62,975 bases of DNA. It comes from a virus. The position numbers were made by a program, and so were the translations under genes. The notes under the pieces are model-generated. The model did not search any database. It was given only the letters and a program-made list of their open reading frames with translations, and had not been told where the DNA came from. Location: IMG/VR virus record IMGVR_UViG_3300022929_000018, positions 1-62,975 of that record; one strand, 5' to 3'. Shown here one piece after another: positions 37,682-45,127 of the stretch (positions within the stretch are counted from its first letter, which is position 1; each line of letters opens with the position of its first letter).

Positions 37682-38916
37682 AAATATACTTCGATAATCT
37701 AGAACTAGATAAATCTAACCTAAGCCAGTTTGAAACAAAAGATAATAACACCTGGTGGTTAACAAGTCCAGGTAGTATTTTGAAAAGAGAACTGAAGAAT
37801 ATGAATGTTGAATATCATAAACTTTCAGACTGGAACGAATGTGGTCTATACTTTATAGATGTAAATGGCGATCCTAATTGGTGGTCAGGACAAAATAACG
37901 GAACAGGACCTAAGCACATATTACAAATGGTTCCTAGAGATATTTTAGAGTTAGTAAAAGCAAAGAAACTTAGACTTGTTATACTTGCAGACAAAGAAGG
38001 CGGCCCTATGAAAACTAATCATTTTGACGCTTTCAGAGCAACTACTGACATTATGCGTGAACGCAAGTATCCTAAAAACAGTGTGTTAATTTTACAAGGC
38101 AATACTAAAATCCAAGATCAATATGCACAGTGGAGAGATCAGTTTTTAGAAGATAAATGGTTTGATGTACAATATAGCAATCACTTCGGTAAGATATTCT
38201 TTGATGACAAGATGCCTACAGTTCCTTGCTTATACAGTGCTATGCAAAATGCGGATAGCAAAGACTTTAACAGTTTGAATAGAGTATACAGACCACACAG
38301 AGGTGCGCATTTACATTATCTTGCAAAAAATAATTTATTAGAAAAAGGTATGGTAAGTTGTAATCAAGTTAAACAAAGTGATATACTAGGTTCAAGACTT
38401 GCCGGTGTAAACATTAACGAGTTTGATCAAGTTATGCAAGAGCATTATCCTTTGTACTTAGATGGTAATTGGGAAAGCACTAATGCTGCTTGGAACTACA
38501 ATAAAGATTTATATCAAAACACATTACTAACAGTAATTACAGAAACTATTTTTATTGATAACACAAGTTTTGTTACAGAAAAAATATTTAAACCTATTGC
38601 TTTAGGCCATCCTTTTATACTAATTGCAGGTAGCGGCACAATAAAAGGTTTAGAAGAATTAGGATTTAAATGTGACTTCTTAGGATTCGGCACAGAATAC
38701 GATAGTATTGAAGATCCTAAAACACGTTTAGAAGAAGTACACAATATACTAGAAAATTGGATAGCACTTGATCGAGATGAAAAATTAAAAAGAATAGGTG
38801 CAAGTTTTCCTAACATAATGCACAACTGGGAACATATTCGTAAATCAAGTTTTTATCACGATGCATTACATAGTGCAATAGCAAAAGGCAAGGAGTATTT
38901 TAATGAAGCAATTTAG
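37678..38916 (+). CDS. GT-B-like glycosyltransferase candidate, pair C member 1
   Basis: A 412-residue protein, ATGA overlap with the radical SAM gene. The C-terminal half carries ITETIFIDNTSFVTEKIFKP followed by IALGHPFILIAG, then LEELGFKCDFLGFGTEYDSI. The E-K-x-x-K/P-x-x-x-G-x-P pattern is the donor-site layout of GT-B enzymes such as GT10 fucosyltransferases and exostosin-like proteins. The 39685 gene repeats it (FSEKIFKVIAIGHPFVL, YDSIQDDGER). The N-terminal half has an isolated Rossmann-like part (LRLVILADKEGGP, VLILQGN). Probable role: sugar transfer in the island. Donor and acceptor are unknown. Confidence 0.6.
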   Translation: MKIYFDNLELDKSNLSQFETKDNNTWWLTSPGSILKRELKNMNVEYHKLSDWNECGLYFIDVNGDPNWWSGQNNGTGPKHILQMVPRDILELVKAKKLRLVILADKEGGPMKTNHFDAFRATTDIMRERKYPKNSVLILQGNTKIQDQYAQWRDQFLEDKWFDVQYSNHFGKIFFDDKMPTVPCLYSAMQNADSKDFNSLNRVYRPHRGAHLHYLAKNNLLEKGMVSCNQVKQSDILGSRLAGVNINEFDQVMQEHYPLYLDGNWESTNAAWNYNKDLYQNTLLTVITETIFIDNTSFVTEKIFKPIALGHPFILIAGSGTIKGLEELGFKCDFLGFGTEYDSIEDPKTRLEEVHNILENWIALDRDEKLKRIGASFPNIMHNWEHIRKSSFYHDALHSAIAKGKEYFNEAI

Positions 38917-39685
38917 TAAAGAGTATAAAAGATTTTTTGCCTTTGGGTGTAGTATGACAAATTACTTTTGGCCTACGTGGGCTGATATTATAGGTATTGA
39001 GATTCCAGATTATTACAACTATGGCAAAAGTGGTGCAGGCAATATGTTTATTAGTAATAGTATTGTTGAAGCAAATAAGAAGCACAAGTTCACACAAAAC
39101 GATCTTGTAGTTGTTATGTGGAGCAGTATTTCTAGAGAAGATAGATATAAAAATAGAAATTGGATCACACCAGGAAACATTTATACACAAAATGAAATTG
39201 ATACTAAGTTTGTATACGAATGGTCAGATAGCAGATTTTATTTAATACGTGATCTTGCAACCATTGAACTTACATCTAGTTACTTAGATTCATTACCTTG
39301 TGACAGCAAAATGTTAGCAATGAGTCCTTTAATAGAATTACAAATAAGCGGTACGTATACAAAACCTGCAGAAGAATGGCATACAGGAGTACTAGACTTT
39401 TATAGTGATACTGTAAACAAAATTGCTGAACCAATTGTTACAAATGTTTACAATGGCACTTGGCCACAAACACCTATCCGTGGACACAATGGTAAAGGAC
39501 AAACAGCAGATTATCATCCTACACCATTAGGACACGCAGAGTATGTTAGTAATATGTTTACAGATTTTGAGTTCACAGAACAAATGAGAAACTTTGCAGC
39601 AAGTATGGATGAAAAAGTACATATGTGCAAAACACTAGATGACACTAATAAGTTTTGGCAACAAAGGCATCAGACTAGATTATAA
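38903..39685 (+). CDS. SGNH-hydrolase-like protein, copy 2
   Basis: A 260-residue protein, ATG 38903 with AAGGAG 8 nt upstream. It begins FFAFGCSMTNYFWPTW: G-C-S-M-T after a strand fits the nucleophile block of SGNH hydrolases. YNYGKSGAGNMFISNSI fits block II (Gly and Asn), DLVVVMWSSISRED fits the block III position, and the C-terminal YHPTPLGHAEYV fits the catalytic H in a xxHPTxxGH context. This is a better SGNH match than the 35572 protein. Likely activity: esterase or acyltransferase on a sugar or glycan intermediate. It is placed between the two GT-B-like genes. Confidence 0.65.
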   Translation: MKQFSKEYKRFFAFGCSMTNYFWPTWADIIGIEIPDYYNYGKSGAGNMFISNSIVEANKKHKFTQNDLVVVMWSSISREDRYKNRNWITPGNIYTQNEIDTKFVYEWSDSRFYLIRDLATIELTSSYLDSLPCDSKMLAMSPLIELQISGTYTKPAEEWHTGVLDFYSDTVNKIAEPIVTNVYNGTWPQTPIRGHNGKGQTADYHPTPLGHAEYVSNMFTDFEFTEQMRNFAASMDEKVHMCKTLDDTNKFWQQRHQTRL

Positions 39686-40842
39686 TGGCGTGTTTAAATT
39701 CAACCAACTTAATTTATTTGCAAACTTACAATCCACGTGAGCCGCAAAAAATTAAAATTAATAGCAGTGTAGGTTCTCAACTAAAAACAAACGAGAACAT
39801 AGATTTTTTCTATATACAATTTTCTGATAAAGAAAGTTTTAAAATTTACAGTATTGATGCTATTGTACCTGCAAATGATTTAGATAAAATTAAACAAGGA
39901 AATGCTTTTTTAGTTTTAGATAACGCTTTAGAGTATTTTACAGATACTGTGGATAGCATTTATAGAAACATAGTGCTTAAACATAAAGTACCAGCAGAAC
40001 AAATTATATTTTTAAGTGCTGTGCCAAATATGATTGATACAGTGAAGTCTGTAGCAGAAAAATATAATGCACCACAGATTAAGTTAGATTACTTTAATGT
40101 ATTTGAAGCAACAGGTATAGATACAATACACAAGAATCAAAATATAATCGGTATCACAAAAACAAAGAAATGGCCAAAGAAGTTTTTATGTCTTAATAGA
40201 AGATGGCGATCTCACCGTCCTCTAATGATGTTAATGTTATATGAAAAAAATTTACTTGACAAAGGACATATAAGTTTTGGCAAAAGTGATAGAGGTGATA
40301 ATTGGCGTAGTTCGTTTAGAGAACTAAGGCACATTTATAAGGATAATAAATTTATAAATGACTTAATAGAACGTAATAAAGAAATTGTAAACTTACCTGA
40401 TCTTTATTTAGATACAAACGATCTTGTAACTAACAGGGCAGAATATGAATCAAGCATTTTAAAATTTTACAAAGAAACTTATTTTAGTGTAGTAAATGAA
40501 ACAACTTATCACGAAGGTATTCCTTTTTTCAGTGAAAAAATTTTTAAAGTAATAGCAATTGGACATCCGTTTGTTTTATCTACAGTACCTAATAGTTTAC
40601 CTATTTTACGTAAATTAGGATACAAGACATTTAGTCCTTATATTGACGAAACATACGACAGCATACAAGATGACGGAGAACGTATGATTGCAATAGTTAA
40701 TGAAATTGAACGTCTAAGCAATTTGGACAAAGCAGAAACTTTACAGTTTATTGCTAATGTAAGGCCTATTTTGGCACACAATTATAGTGTGCTTGTAGCA
40801 AAGAAAAACAAGTGGAATATTAGTACTAGAGTTAATTATTAA
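39685..40842 (+). CDS. GT-B-like glycosyltransferase candidate, pair C member 2
   Basis: A 385-residue protein starting in a TAATG overlap. It shares with the 37678 protein the block NETTYHEGIPFFSEKIFKVI, AIGHPFVLSTV, LRKLGYKTF and YDSIQDD. An acceptor-side segment KKWPKKFLCLNRRWRSHRP is rich in basic residues and Trp. The N-terminal third (~1-130) differs and has a Rossmann-like strand (IIFLSAVPN). It is probably a GT-B-type transferase in the same glycan route. No membrane segment. It ends the co-directional run; the following 144-nt leader separates it from the dehydrogenase gene. Confidence 0.55.
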   Translation: MACLNSTNLIYLQTYNPREPQKIKINSSVGSQLKTNENIDFFYIQFSDKESFKIYSIDAIVPANDLDKIKQGNAFLVLDNALEYFTDTVDSIYRNIVLKHKVPAEQIIFLSAVPNMIDTVKSVAEKYNAPQIKLDYFNVFEATGIDTIHKNQNIIGITKTKKWPKKFLCLNRRWRSHRPLMMLMLYEKNLLDKGHISFGKSDRGDNWRSSFRELRHIYKDNKFINDLIERNKEIVNLPDLYLDTNDLVTNRAEYESSILKFYKETYFSVVNETTYHEGIPFFSEKIFKVIAIGHPFVLSTVPNSLPILRKLGYKTFSPYIDETYDSIQDDGERMIAIVNEIERLSNLDKAETLQFIANVRPILAHNYSVLVAKKNKWNISTRVNY

Positions 40843-40986
40843 GGCGCCTTAAACGCATTTTAAGCGTCATACAGCGGTGTTTATATACAAAGAGCAATAG
40901 TTACGCTATCGTGCTTTAAACCACGTTTAAATGCGCTGTAAGAAGGAGATTGTAAATATGAGTGTACCAAAATTGGGAGAAGTAGA
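40843..40986 (+). promoter_or_regulatory. Structured 5' leader RNA candidate upstream of the dehydrogenase gene
   Basis: This is the longest gene-free stretch in the plus-strand block. It starts with palindrome AAGGCGCCTT (40841-40850). A 7-bp stem TACAGCG/CGCTGTA (40870-40876 with 40934-40940) would enclose two hairpins: ATAG-TTACG-CTAT (40897-40909) and TTTAAAC-CAC-GTTTAAA (40915-40931). Alternatively, CGCATTTTAAGCG (40854-40866) can pair with CGTTTAAATGCG (40924-40935) along 12 bp, with one bulge and one G-U. That excludes both the enclosing stem and the second hairpin. A strong AAGGAGA site follows. Such competing folds are a hallmark of regulatory leaders; the class is not recognised. 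Confidence 0.5.
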
Positions 40987-40990
40987 GTGA
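40958..40990 (+). CDS. Ten-codon leader ORF coupled to the dehydrogenase gene
   Basis: ATG 40958 has AAGGAGA 9 nt upstream, one of the strongest ribosome sites in this strand block, and encodes MSVPKLGEVE before TGA. The TGA overlaps the GTG start of the dehydrogenase gene (GTGA). The arrangement fits a leader peptide that couples translation to the structured RNA, but a chance ORF cannot be excluded because the downstream gene also has its own GGGAGA site. Confidence 0.4.
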   Translation: MSVPKLGEVE

Positions 40991-42174
40991 AGATAGGATT
41001 TATAGGTTTAGGTAAATTGGGTTTGCCTTGTGCAGAAGTAATTGCCAAAAAAGGACATAGTGTTTTAGGATACGATATTGATAAGCGTATAGACAGCGAT
41101 TATGTTATTGTAGAAGATACTATTGAAGAAGCAGTAAAGGACAGAGAAATTGTTTTTATTGCAGTGCCTACACCACACGATCCAGACTATGATGGAAGAG
41201 CACCTACAGCACACTTAGAGCCAAAAGATTTTTCATATGATATTGTAAAAGAAGTTATGGCTGAAGCAAACAAGCATATGAATAAAGATCAATTGCTTGT
41301 GCTAATCAGCACAGTATTGCCTGGTACAGTGCGCAGAGAGTTTGTACAATTAGTAACTAATCCTAGATTCGTTTACAATCCATACCTAATTGCAATGGGT
41401 ACAGTTGCTTGGGATATGGTCAATCCAGAAATGGTAATGATTGGAACAGAAGATGGAACTGAAACAGGCGATGCAGCAGAACTAAAAACTTTCTATGAAA
41501 TGATTATGGATAACTTTCCACGTTATGTAATTGGTACGTGGGACGAATGTGAATGCATAAAAGTTTTCTATAATACATTTATAAGCACAAAAATAGGACT
41601 TGTTAATATGATACAAGACGTTGCACAGCGTCAAGGTAATATTAATACAGATGTAGTTACTACTGCTTTAGCAGAAAGCACACAACGTATTATGGGACCT
41701 AGTTATATGAAAGCAGGTATGGGCGATGGCGGAGCGTGTCATCCAAGAGATAATATTGCGTTACGATATATGGCTAAAAAATTAGAACTTGGTTATGATA
41801 TTTTTGATAGCATTATGAATGCACGTGAAGTACAAGCAAAAAATCTTGCTGAAAAACTTTGTGAAATAGCAAAGAAAAATGAATTGCCTATCTTGATAAA
41901 TGGCATTGCATATAAACCTGGAGTACCATATATAGATGGTAGTTATGCATTGTTAGTAGCACACTATTGTAATAAATTTGGATTCAATCCTATGAAAGTA
42001 GACCCATTAGTATATGGAGAAGATCCAGGACCTTTTAGAGCAGTTGTTCTTCTTGCTCATCCAACAATGTATGTAAGAGTAACTGATGATTCAGTTGTGG
42101 TTGATCCTTGGAGAGAATATACTTCCAAGTTACATCAAGTTATACATTACGGTAATACTAGAGAATTGATCTAG
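40987..42174 (+). CDS. UDP-glucose/GDP-mannose-type sugar dehydrogenase
   Basis: A 395-residue NAD-dependent nucleotide-sugar dehydrogenase. Residues 3-30 form the Rossmann start GFIGLGKLGLPCAEVIAKKG with G-x-G-x-x-G. Near 108-115 lies STVLPGTVRRE, typical of the NAD domain. The catalytic segment GMGDGGACHPRDNIAL (245-259) has the conserved Cys (C251) equivalent to GGSCFPKD in UDP-glucose dehydrogenases. These enzymes oxidise C6 of a UDP- or GDP-hexose to the uronate. It starts at GTG with GGGAGA 6 nt upstream; no in-frame ATG is nearby. It is about 30-50 residues shorter than typical UGD, mainly at the C-terminal domain. It would supply a uronate donor to the island's transferases. Confidence 0.8.
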   Translation: MKIGFIGLGKLGLPCAEVIAKKGHSVLGYDIDKRIDSDYVIVEDTIEEAVKDREIVFIAVPTPHDPDYDGRAPTAHLEPKDFSYDIVKEVMAEANKHMNKDQLLVLISTVLPGTVRREFVQLVTNPRFVYNPYLIAMGTVAWDMVNPEMVMIGTEDGTETGDAAELKTFYEMIMDNFPRYVIGTWDECECIKVFYNTFISTKIGLVNMIQDVAQRQGNINTDVVTTALAESTQRIMGPSYMKAGMGDGGACHPRDNIALRYMAKKLELGYDIFDSIMNAREVQAKNLAEKLCEIAKKNELPILINGIAYKPGVPYIDGSYALLVAHYCNKFGFNPMKVDPLVYGEDPGPFRAVVLLAHPTMYVRVTDDSVVVDPWREYTSKLHQVIHYGNTRELI

Positions 42175-42184
42175 TTCTTTTCTT
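42157..42184. terminator. Weak hairpin at the convergent gene junction
   Basis: ACTAGA-gaattga-TCTAGT (42157-42175) is a perfect 6-bp stem followed on the plus strand by TCTTTTCTT. It sits over the 17-nt overlap of the convergent dehydrogenase and 42158 gene ends. The stem is AT-rich, so its strength as a terminator is doubtful. Confidence 0.25.
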
Positions 42185-42463
42185 AATATCTTGTTTTAAC
42201 AACTCAATATTAATTTTAAAATCTAGTTTTTTGATTGTGTCTTTATACTCAGACAGAGTATCTAATAGTTTTTTGGCAACTTCATCCGGATCAGTGTTGG
42301 CAGTTTGGGCTTTAACATCTATTTCCCATATTCTGCCATCACTGAATTCCAGAATCATTGTGTCCACATAAGCAATGGGCATCGTATTGATATACAAGTC
42401 CTCAAATACTTCAGGCCATTCCTTTACGATATGTGATGGAGGTCTAAAATATTTCTTATGCAC
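42158..42463 (-). CDS. Conserved small phage protein (RPPSHIVKEWPEVF)
   Basis: A 101-residue protein from GTG 42463, overlapping the end of the upstream gene by 8 nt, with no clear site of its own. It contains FRPPSHIVKEWPEVFEDLY and ILEFSDGRIWEIDVKAQ, a pattern I recall from hypothetical proteins of marine T4-like phages, then a charged helical C-terminus. No function known. Its 3' end overlaps the plus-strand dehydrogenase gene by 17 nt, an economical convergent arrangement. Confidence 0.65.
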   Translation of the reverse strand: MHKKYFRPPSHIVKEWPEVFEDLYINTMPIAYVDTMILEFSDGRIWEIDVKAQTANTDPDEVAKKLLDTLSEYKDTIKKLDFKINIELLKQDIKKRTRSIL

Positions 42464-43073
42464 TTTCAGCGACTGTAGCCTTCTTCTTCTTTGCAGGAGG
42501 ATCTAGTTCGTCTGCTTCTCTACGTAATCTTGCGGCTTCTTTATACATTCCGTCTGCTTGACTACGATATGATTTTGCTAAGTCTTTATCGCTTAATGCG
42601 CCTTGATCTGCTGCTGCCGGAGCAGGTTGTGCTGCTTCTGCAGGAGTATCTGTTACTGCTTGACCTGCTTGAGGTGCGCCACTAACAAATGTGTACAACT
42701 GATCTACTGCAACATTTCTTTGTTCTGCAATAAGACTGTTAAGTTCTGATAATGCAACACTGTCTGTAGGTGTTGGTGTCATCAAAACATCACTAGTTGC
42801 AACTTTGTGCAATCTACCTGATTGCTGCATTGCTTCTAGCATATTTTTACCATCTGGAAATCTACTTCTGAACATATACTCGCCAAGTTCAAAACTTTCT
42901 TGTGCTTGGTCTGATTCAATTGCTGTCATAAGCGAATCGTGGTACATATCAGGTAAAGTTGCAGAGTCAATGACTAAACATTGATCTGATTCACCTGGTA
43001 CGGTTCTAAACACAACAGCAACTCTGTTGCCTGTGTTTTTCATCTTTCCAGTGTGTTTAATTTCTTTTGCCAT
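42456..43073 (-). CDS. Conserved phage protein with low-complexity C-terminus
   Basis: 205 residues from ATG 43073, which has AGGAGA 8 nt upstream; a longer frame to 43163 lacks a site and overlaps the next gene. The N-terminal domain AKEIKHTGKMKNTGNRVAVV is conserved-looking and beta-rich (EYMFRSRFPDGKNML near residue 70). The rest is an Ala/Pro-rich linker and a Lys-rich coiled C-terminus (AKSYRSQADGMYKEAARLRR, PPAKKKKATVA). It pairs with the next small Ala/Pro-rich gene. I recall it as an unassigned protein of marine T4-like phages. Function unknown. Confidence 0.65.
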   Translation of the reverse strand: MAKEIKHTGKMKNTGNRVAVVFRTVPGESDQCLVIDSATLPDMYHDSLMTAIESDQAQESFELGEYMFRSRFPDGKNMLEAMQQSGRLHKVATSDVLMTPTPTDSVALSELNSLIAEQRNVAVDQLYTFVSGAPQAGQAVTDTPAEAAQPAPAAADQGALSDKDLAKSYRSQADGMYKEAARLRREADELDPPAKKKKATVAESA

Positions 43074-43083
43074 AATTGGTCTC

Positions 43084-43383
43084 CTATTTACCTGCCGGCG
43101 CTTCTGGTGCCGGAGTGTTTGCAGCCGCTTGTGCTTCTGCGTTAGCAGACTGTGTTTTAGCAACGTGATCTAAAAACGTATTCAACTTGTTGTAAAGTTT
43201 GCCTACTGCTTCTAGTTCGTTTGCTTTGAATGCGCCACGCTGTGTAGCGATATCAATGATACTTTTTACGCCAGTAAGATCAGATACATTAAGATCTGGT
43301 GCTGCTGGTGCTTGTTCTACACCTGGTGTAGGTACAGGTCCGCTTTGTGCGGGTGCTGCTTCTTTTTTAACTTCTTCAGTCAT
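43084..43383 (-). CDS. Small Ala/Pro-rich protein with helical core
   Basis: A 99-residue protein, ATG 43383 with AAGGAGA upstream. Residues ~33-80 form a helical core (SDLTGVKSIIDIATQRGAFK, ELEAVGKLYNKLNTFLDHV) flanked by Ala/Pro/Glu-rich low-complexity ends. The core resembles unassigned marine phage proteins that accompany the preceding gene. No catalytic motif is visible; an interaction or scaffold role with its neighbour is possible. Confidence 0.6.
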   Translation of the reverse strand: MTEEVKKEAAPAQSGPVPTPGVEQAPAAPDLNVSDLTGVKSIIDIATQRGAFKANELEAVGKLYNKLNTFLDHVAKTQSANAEAQAAANTPAPEAPAGK

Positions 43384-43387
43384 ATTT

Positions 43388-43660
43388 TTAGTTTCTCCTT
43401 AAGTGTGGACAGGCTAACATAAAGTATGTTAGTTCTTTTTGATCTTCAAACCCAATGTAAGTGGCACTTGCTAACTTATCTGAACTGTCCAAATTCGGAT
43501 AATTTGCAATGCAATATCTTCCATTAAGTTTGTCTCTAACCCATTCTGAAATAGTTTGGATTTCTCTTCTGCTGTTAAAAAGTTTGTGTTTTGCAAAGTG
43601 CGGTGGCAAAACGTCAATCTTTCTCTCTTGCAGTACTTCTAATGGATTCAAGTCTATCAT
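43388..43660 (-). CDS. Small unassigned protein
   Basis: A 90-residue protein from ATG 43660. It reads LNPLEVLQERKIDVLPPHFA, then WVRDKLNGRYCIANYP and ATYIGFEDQKELTYFMLACPHLRR, a compact alpha/beta pattern without a recognised family. No ribosome site precedes the ATG; TAATAAATA (43666-43674) lies 6-14 nt upstream, so a late transcript would be nearly leaderless. It stops 4 nt before the next gene's start. Confidence 0.55.
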   Translation of the reverse strand: MIDLNPLEVLQERKIDVLPPHFAKHKLFNSRREIQTISEWVRDKLNGRYCIANYPNLDSSDKLASATYIGFEDQKELTYFMLACPHLRRN

Positions 43661-43693
43661 AATATTATTTATTAACTGCTACTATTATAAATT

Positions 43694-44089
43694 TTAATTC
43701 TGATTCATTCTTTTGGATAGTGCTTTATTGTAACCAAACTTTTTAACGTCTCCACTGAACAAATACAACTCAAAAGCACTACGTTCTTTAAGAACTGTAA
43801 TTGCTTTCTTAGTTATATAATACGGTGATTCTATGAAATTGTCAAGCCATAAAAGCACTTGTGGTGTTACACTAAAGTCTTTTGGAAAATCTATTTTGTA
43901 TGTTTTAATTTTGGCGTCAACTTGTATAAAGTTCAAGCCTTCTTCTGTCAGTCTTAAGCCGCCGCTATCTTTCGTTCTTACATTCCACCACCATTGTAGT
44001 TTTTTCTGTTTGATAAGATCGGGTGTAATGTCGTCGGAAAGTTCGGCGGCTTTTAGGAATATTGATGTGTAGTTGTGCTTTTCGTCCAC
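43694..44089 (-). CDS. Unassigned phage protein (WWWN/LRLTEEG type)
   Basis: About 131 residues if it starts at GTG 44089, 2 nt after the upstream stop with GAG close by. The frame also extends to ATG 44134, overlapping the neighbour by 44 nt. Visible segments are LQWWWNVRTKDSGGLRLTEEG, VLLWLDNFIESPYYITKKAI and FELYLFSGDVKKFG, which I recall from conserved T4-like marine phage proteins without assigned function. A mixed alpha/beta domain is likely. Start uncertain. Confidence 0.55.
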   Translation of the reverse strand: MDEKHNYTSIFLKAAELSDDITPDLIKQKKLQWWWNVRTKDSGGLRLTEEGLNFIQVDAKIKTYKIDFPKDFSVTPQVLLWLDNFIESPYYITKKAITVLKERSAFELYLFSGDVKKFGYNKALSKRMNQN

Positions 44090-44090
44090 A

Positions 44091-44372
44091 CTACTCTTTT
44101 TCTCCGTCTGTAAGTTTGTATACTGTAAAGTCATTAGTATCGAAAAGTTTGTTAAGTTTCTTTGCTAAGTTTCTAGCGTGACCTGGATTACTAAATGATA
44201 CTTTCTTATACTTAGGTCCTGGGTAACTAGATATCATACTTCCGCTTTTTAAATTAAAAGGCTTACCTTTATAGAACACGGCCCAAATGGCTTCGCTCTC
44301 AAGTATCTGCTCTAATTTAAACGATTCTTTATTAGTATGTTCAAGAATCACATTTGGTTTAGGTCTGCTCAT
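44091..44372 (-). CDS. Small conserved phage protein
   Basis: A 93-residue protein, ATG 44372 with AAGGAAA upstream and a late promoter motif just before it. It reads WAVFYKGKPFNLKSGSMI, YKKVSFSNPGHARNLAKKLN and FTVYKLTDGE, suggesting a small alpha/beta fold found in phage hypotheticals. The function is not known to me. It is followed after 1-2 nt by the next gene, so they form one unit. Confidence 0.6.
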   Translation of the reverse strand: MSRPKPNVILEHTNKESFKLEQILESEAIWAVFYKGKPFNLKSGSMISSYPGPKYKKVSFSNPGHARNLAKKLNKLFDTNDFTVYKLTDGEKE

Positions 44373-44400
44373 ATACGTAATTTCCTTAATTAACTACGTA

Positions 44401-44410
44401 TATATTTATC
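44401..44410 (-). promoter_or_regulatory. Candidate late promoter, GATAAATATA
   Basis: On the minus strand GATAAATATATACG lies about 30 nt before ATG 44372, with an AAGGAAA site between. It is nearly identical to the plus-strand element at 29583. It sits in a 43-nt gene gap, the usual place for a promoter in this compact block. Confidence 0.5.
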
Positions 44411-44415
44411 AAAAA

Positions 44416-44664
44416 TTAGAAGTCGCCGCCATCAAATTTAACTTCAAGTTCCTCGCTATCTTGTTTAATTTTACGTAACATAGTATGAACTTCTTGCACT
44501 GTAGTACCTAATCTGCTTGTAAGTAATGCTAAATCAGTTGTTAATTCACGTGCTTCTTGTATAGTAATTCTTATTTCTTTTTGATTGCTTTTTTCTGCAC
44601 TTGATATGCGTTGTAGCAATCTTTGTATACTAGGCATAGTTGTTGGAAGTTCATTTGTTGACAC
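44416..44664 (-). CDS. Small helical protein
   Basis: An 82-residue protein from GTG 44664, overlapping the upstream gene by 14 nt. It is predicted helical throughout: MPSIQRLLQRISSAEK, EIRITIQEARELTTDLALL and VQEVHTMLRKIKQ, with an acidic end. This looks like a coiled-coil dimerising protein. I recall similar unassigned genes next to the 44651-type gene in marine T4-like phages. Confidence 0.55.
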   Translation of the reverse strand: MSTNELPTTMPSIQRLLQRISSAEKSNQKEIRITIQEARELTTDLALLTSRLGTTVQEVHTMLRKIKQDSEELEVKFDGGDF

Positions 44665-45127
44665 GACTTAATACCTGCTTCATTTCTATATCTGTTTTAA
44701 ATGGACCTTTATACTCATAACGCTGTAGTGTAATTAACTTAGGACAAAAAGACTTTACCCAGCCTTTGTCAAATCTAATTACATAGTAACCTGCACAGTA
44801 TAAACTTTTACTATCTTTGCTTTTAGTAAACAAAGGCAGTTTGTTTTTAATATCGTACATAGCATTATGTGGCTTACTACTTGTGCTAAAACCGTGTACT
44901 TCTGAAGGTAAACTATCTTTGCTATCTCTAACTACTTTAGCAATAAAAAAGTCGCTGCCGAACTGATCTTGTAATGCTTTTTTATCTTTAAAACGTGTAA
45001 CAGTGCTTTCATTACTAAGGACAAAAAAGTTTTCTTCGTTCTTACGTAATGTAGCAATACGTTCACCGTTTTGTTCTACAATCCAAAATTTGTTAGCAAT
45101 GATAGGCTTTGCTTGAATTACTGTCAT
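44651..45127 (-). CDS. Unassigned protein next to RNase H
   Basis: A 158-residue protein, ATGA overlap with the RNase H gene and GAGG 8 nt upstream. It is beta-rich at the N-terminus (ANKFWIVEQNGERIATLRK, FFVLSNESTVTRFKDKKAL) with a central SEVHGFSTSSKPHNAMYDI and a C-terminal basic strand-rich part (CAGYYVIRFDKGWVKSFCP). The segments resemble a conserved phage hypothetical. The coupling to RNase H hints at a replication-linked role, but no motif supports a function. Confidence 0.6.
   Translation of the reverse strand: MTVIQAKPIIANKFWIVEQNGERIATLRKNEENFFVLSNESTVTRFKDKKALQDQFGSDFFIAKVVRDSKDSLPSEVHGFSTSSKPHNAMYDIKNKLPLFTKSKDSKSLYCAGYYVIRFDKGWVKSFCPKLITLQRYEYKGPFKTDIEMKQVLSRVNK

Noticed and set aside
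40958-41010. A -1 frameshift fusing the ten-codon leader ORF to the dehydrogenase
   Set aside because: The frames would allow a fusion, but there is no good slippery heptamer in frame, and the dehydrogenase has its own GTG start with GGGAGA and a natural N-terminus MKIGFIGLG.
29618-42174. RiPP biosynthesis locus based on two SPASM-type radical SAM genes
   Set aside because: No precursor peptide, leader-binding (RRE) domain, peptidase or exporter is visible; the neighbours are sugar-related. A glycan role fits better.
42157-42184. Strong bidirectional terminator at the convergent junction
   Set aside because: The stem is only 6 bp and AT-rich; recorded at low confidence only.
43817-43845. 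TTGACA-N17-TATTAT on the minus strand inside the 43694 gene
   Set aside because: It matches a promoter well but lies in the coding segment for WLDNFIESPYYI, about 120 nt from the gene end, and the next gene has another candidate element. Coding constraint explains it; kept out of the feature list.
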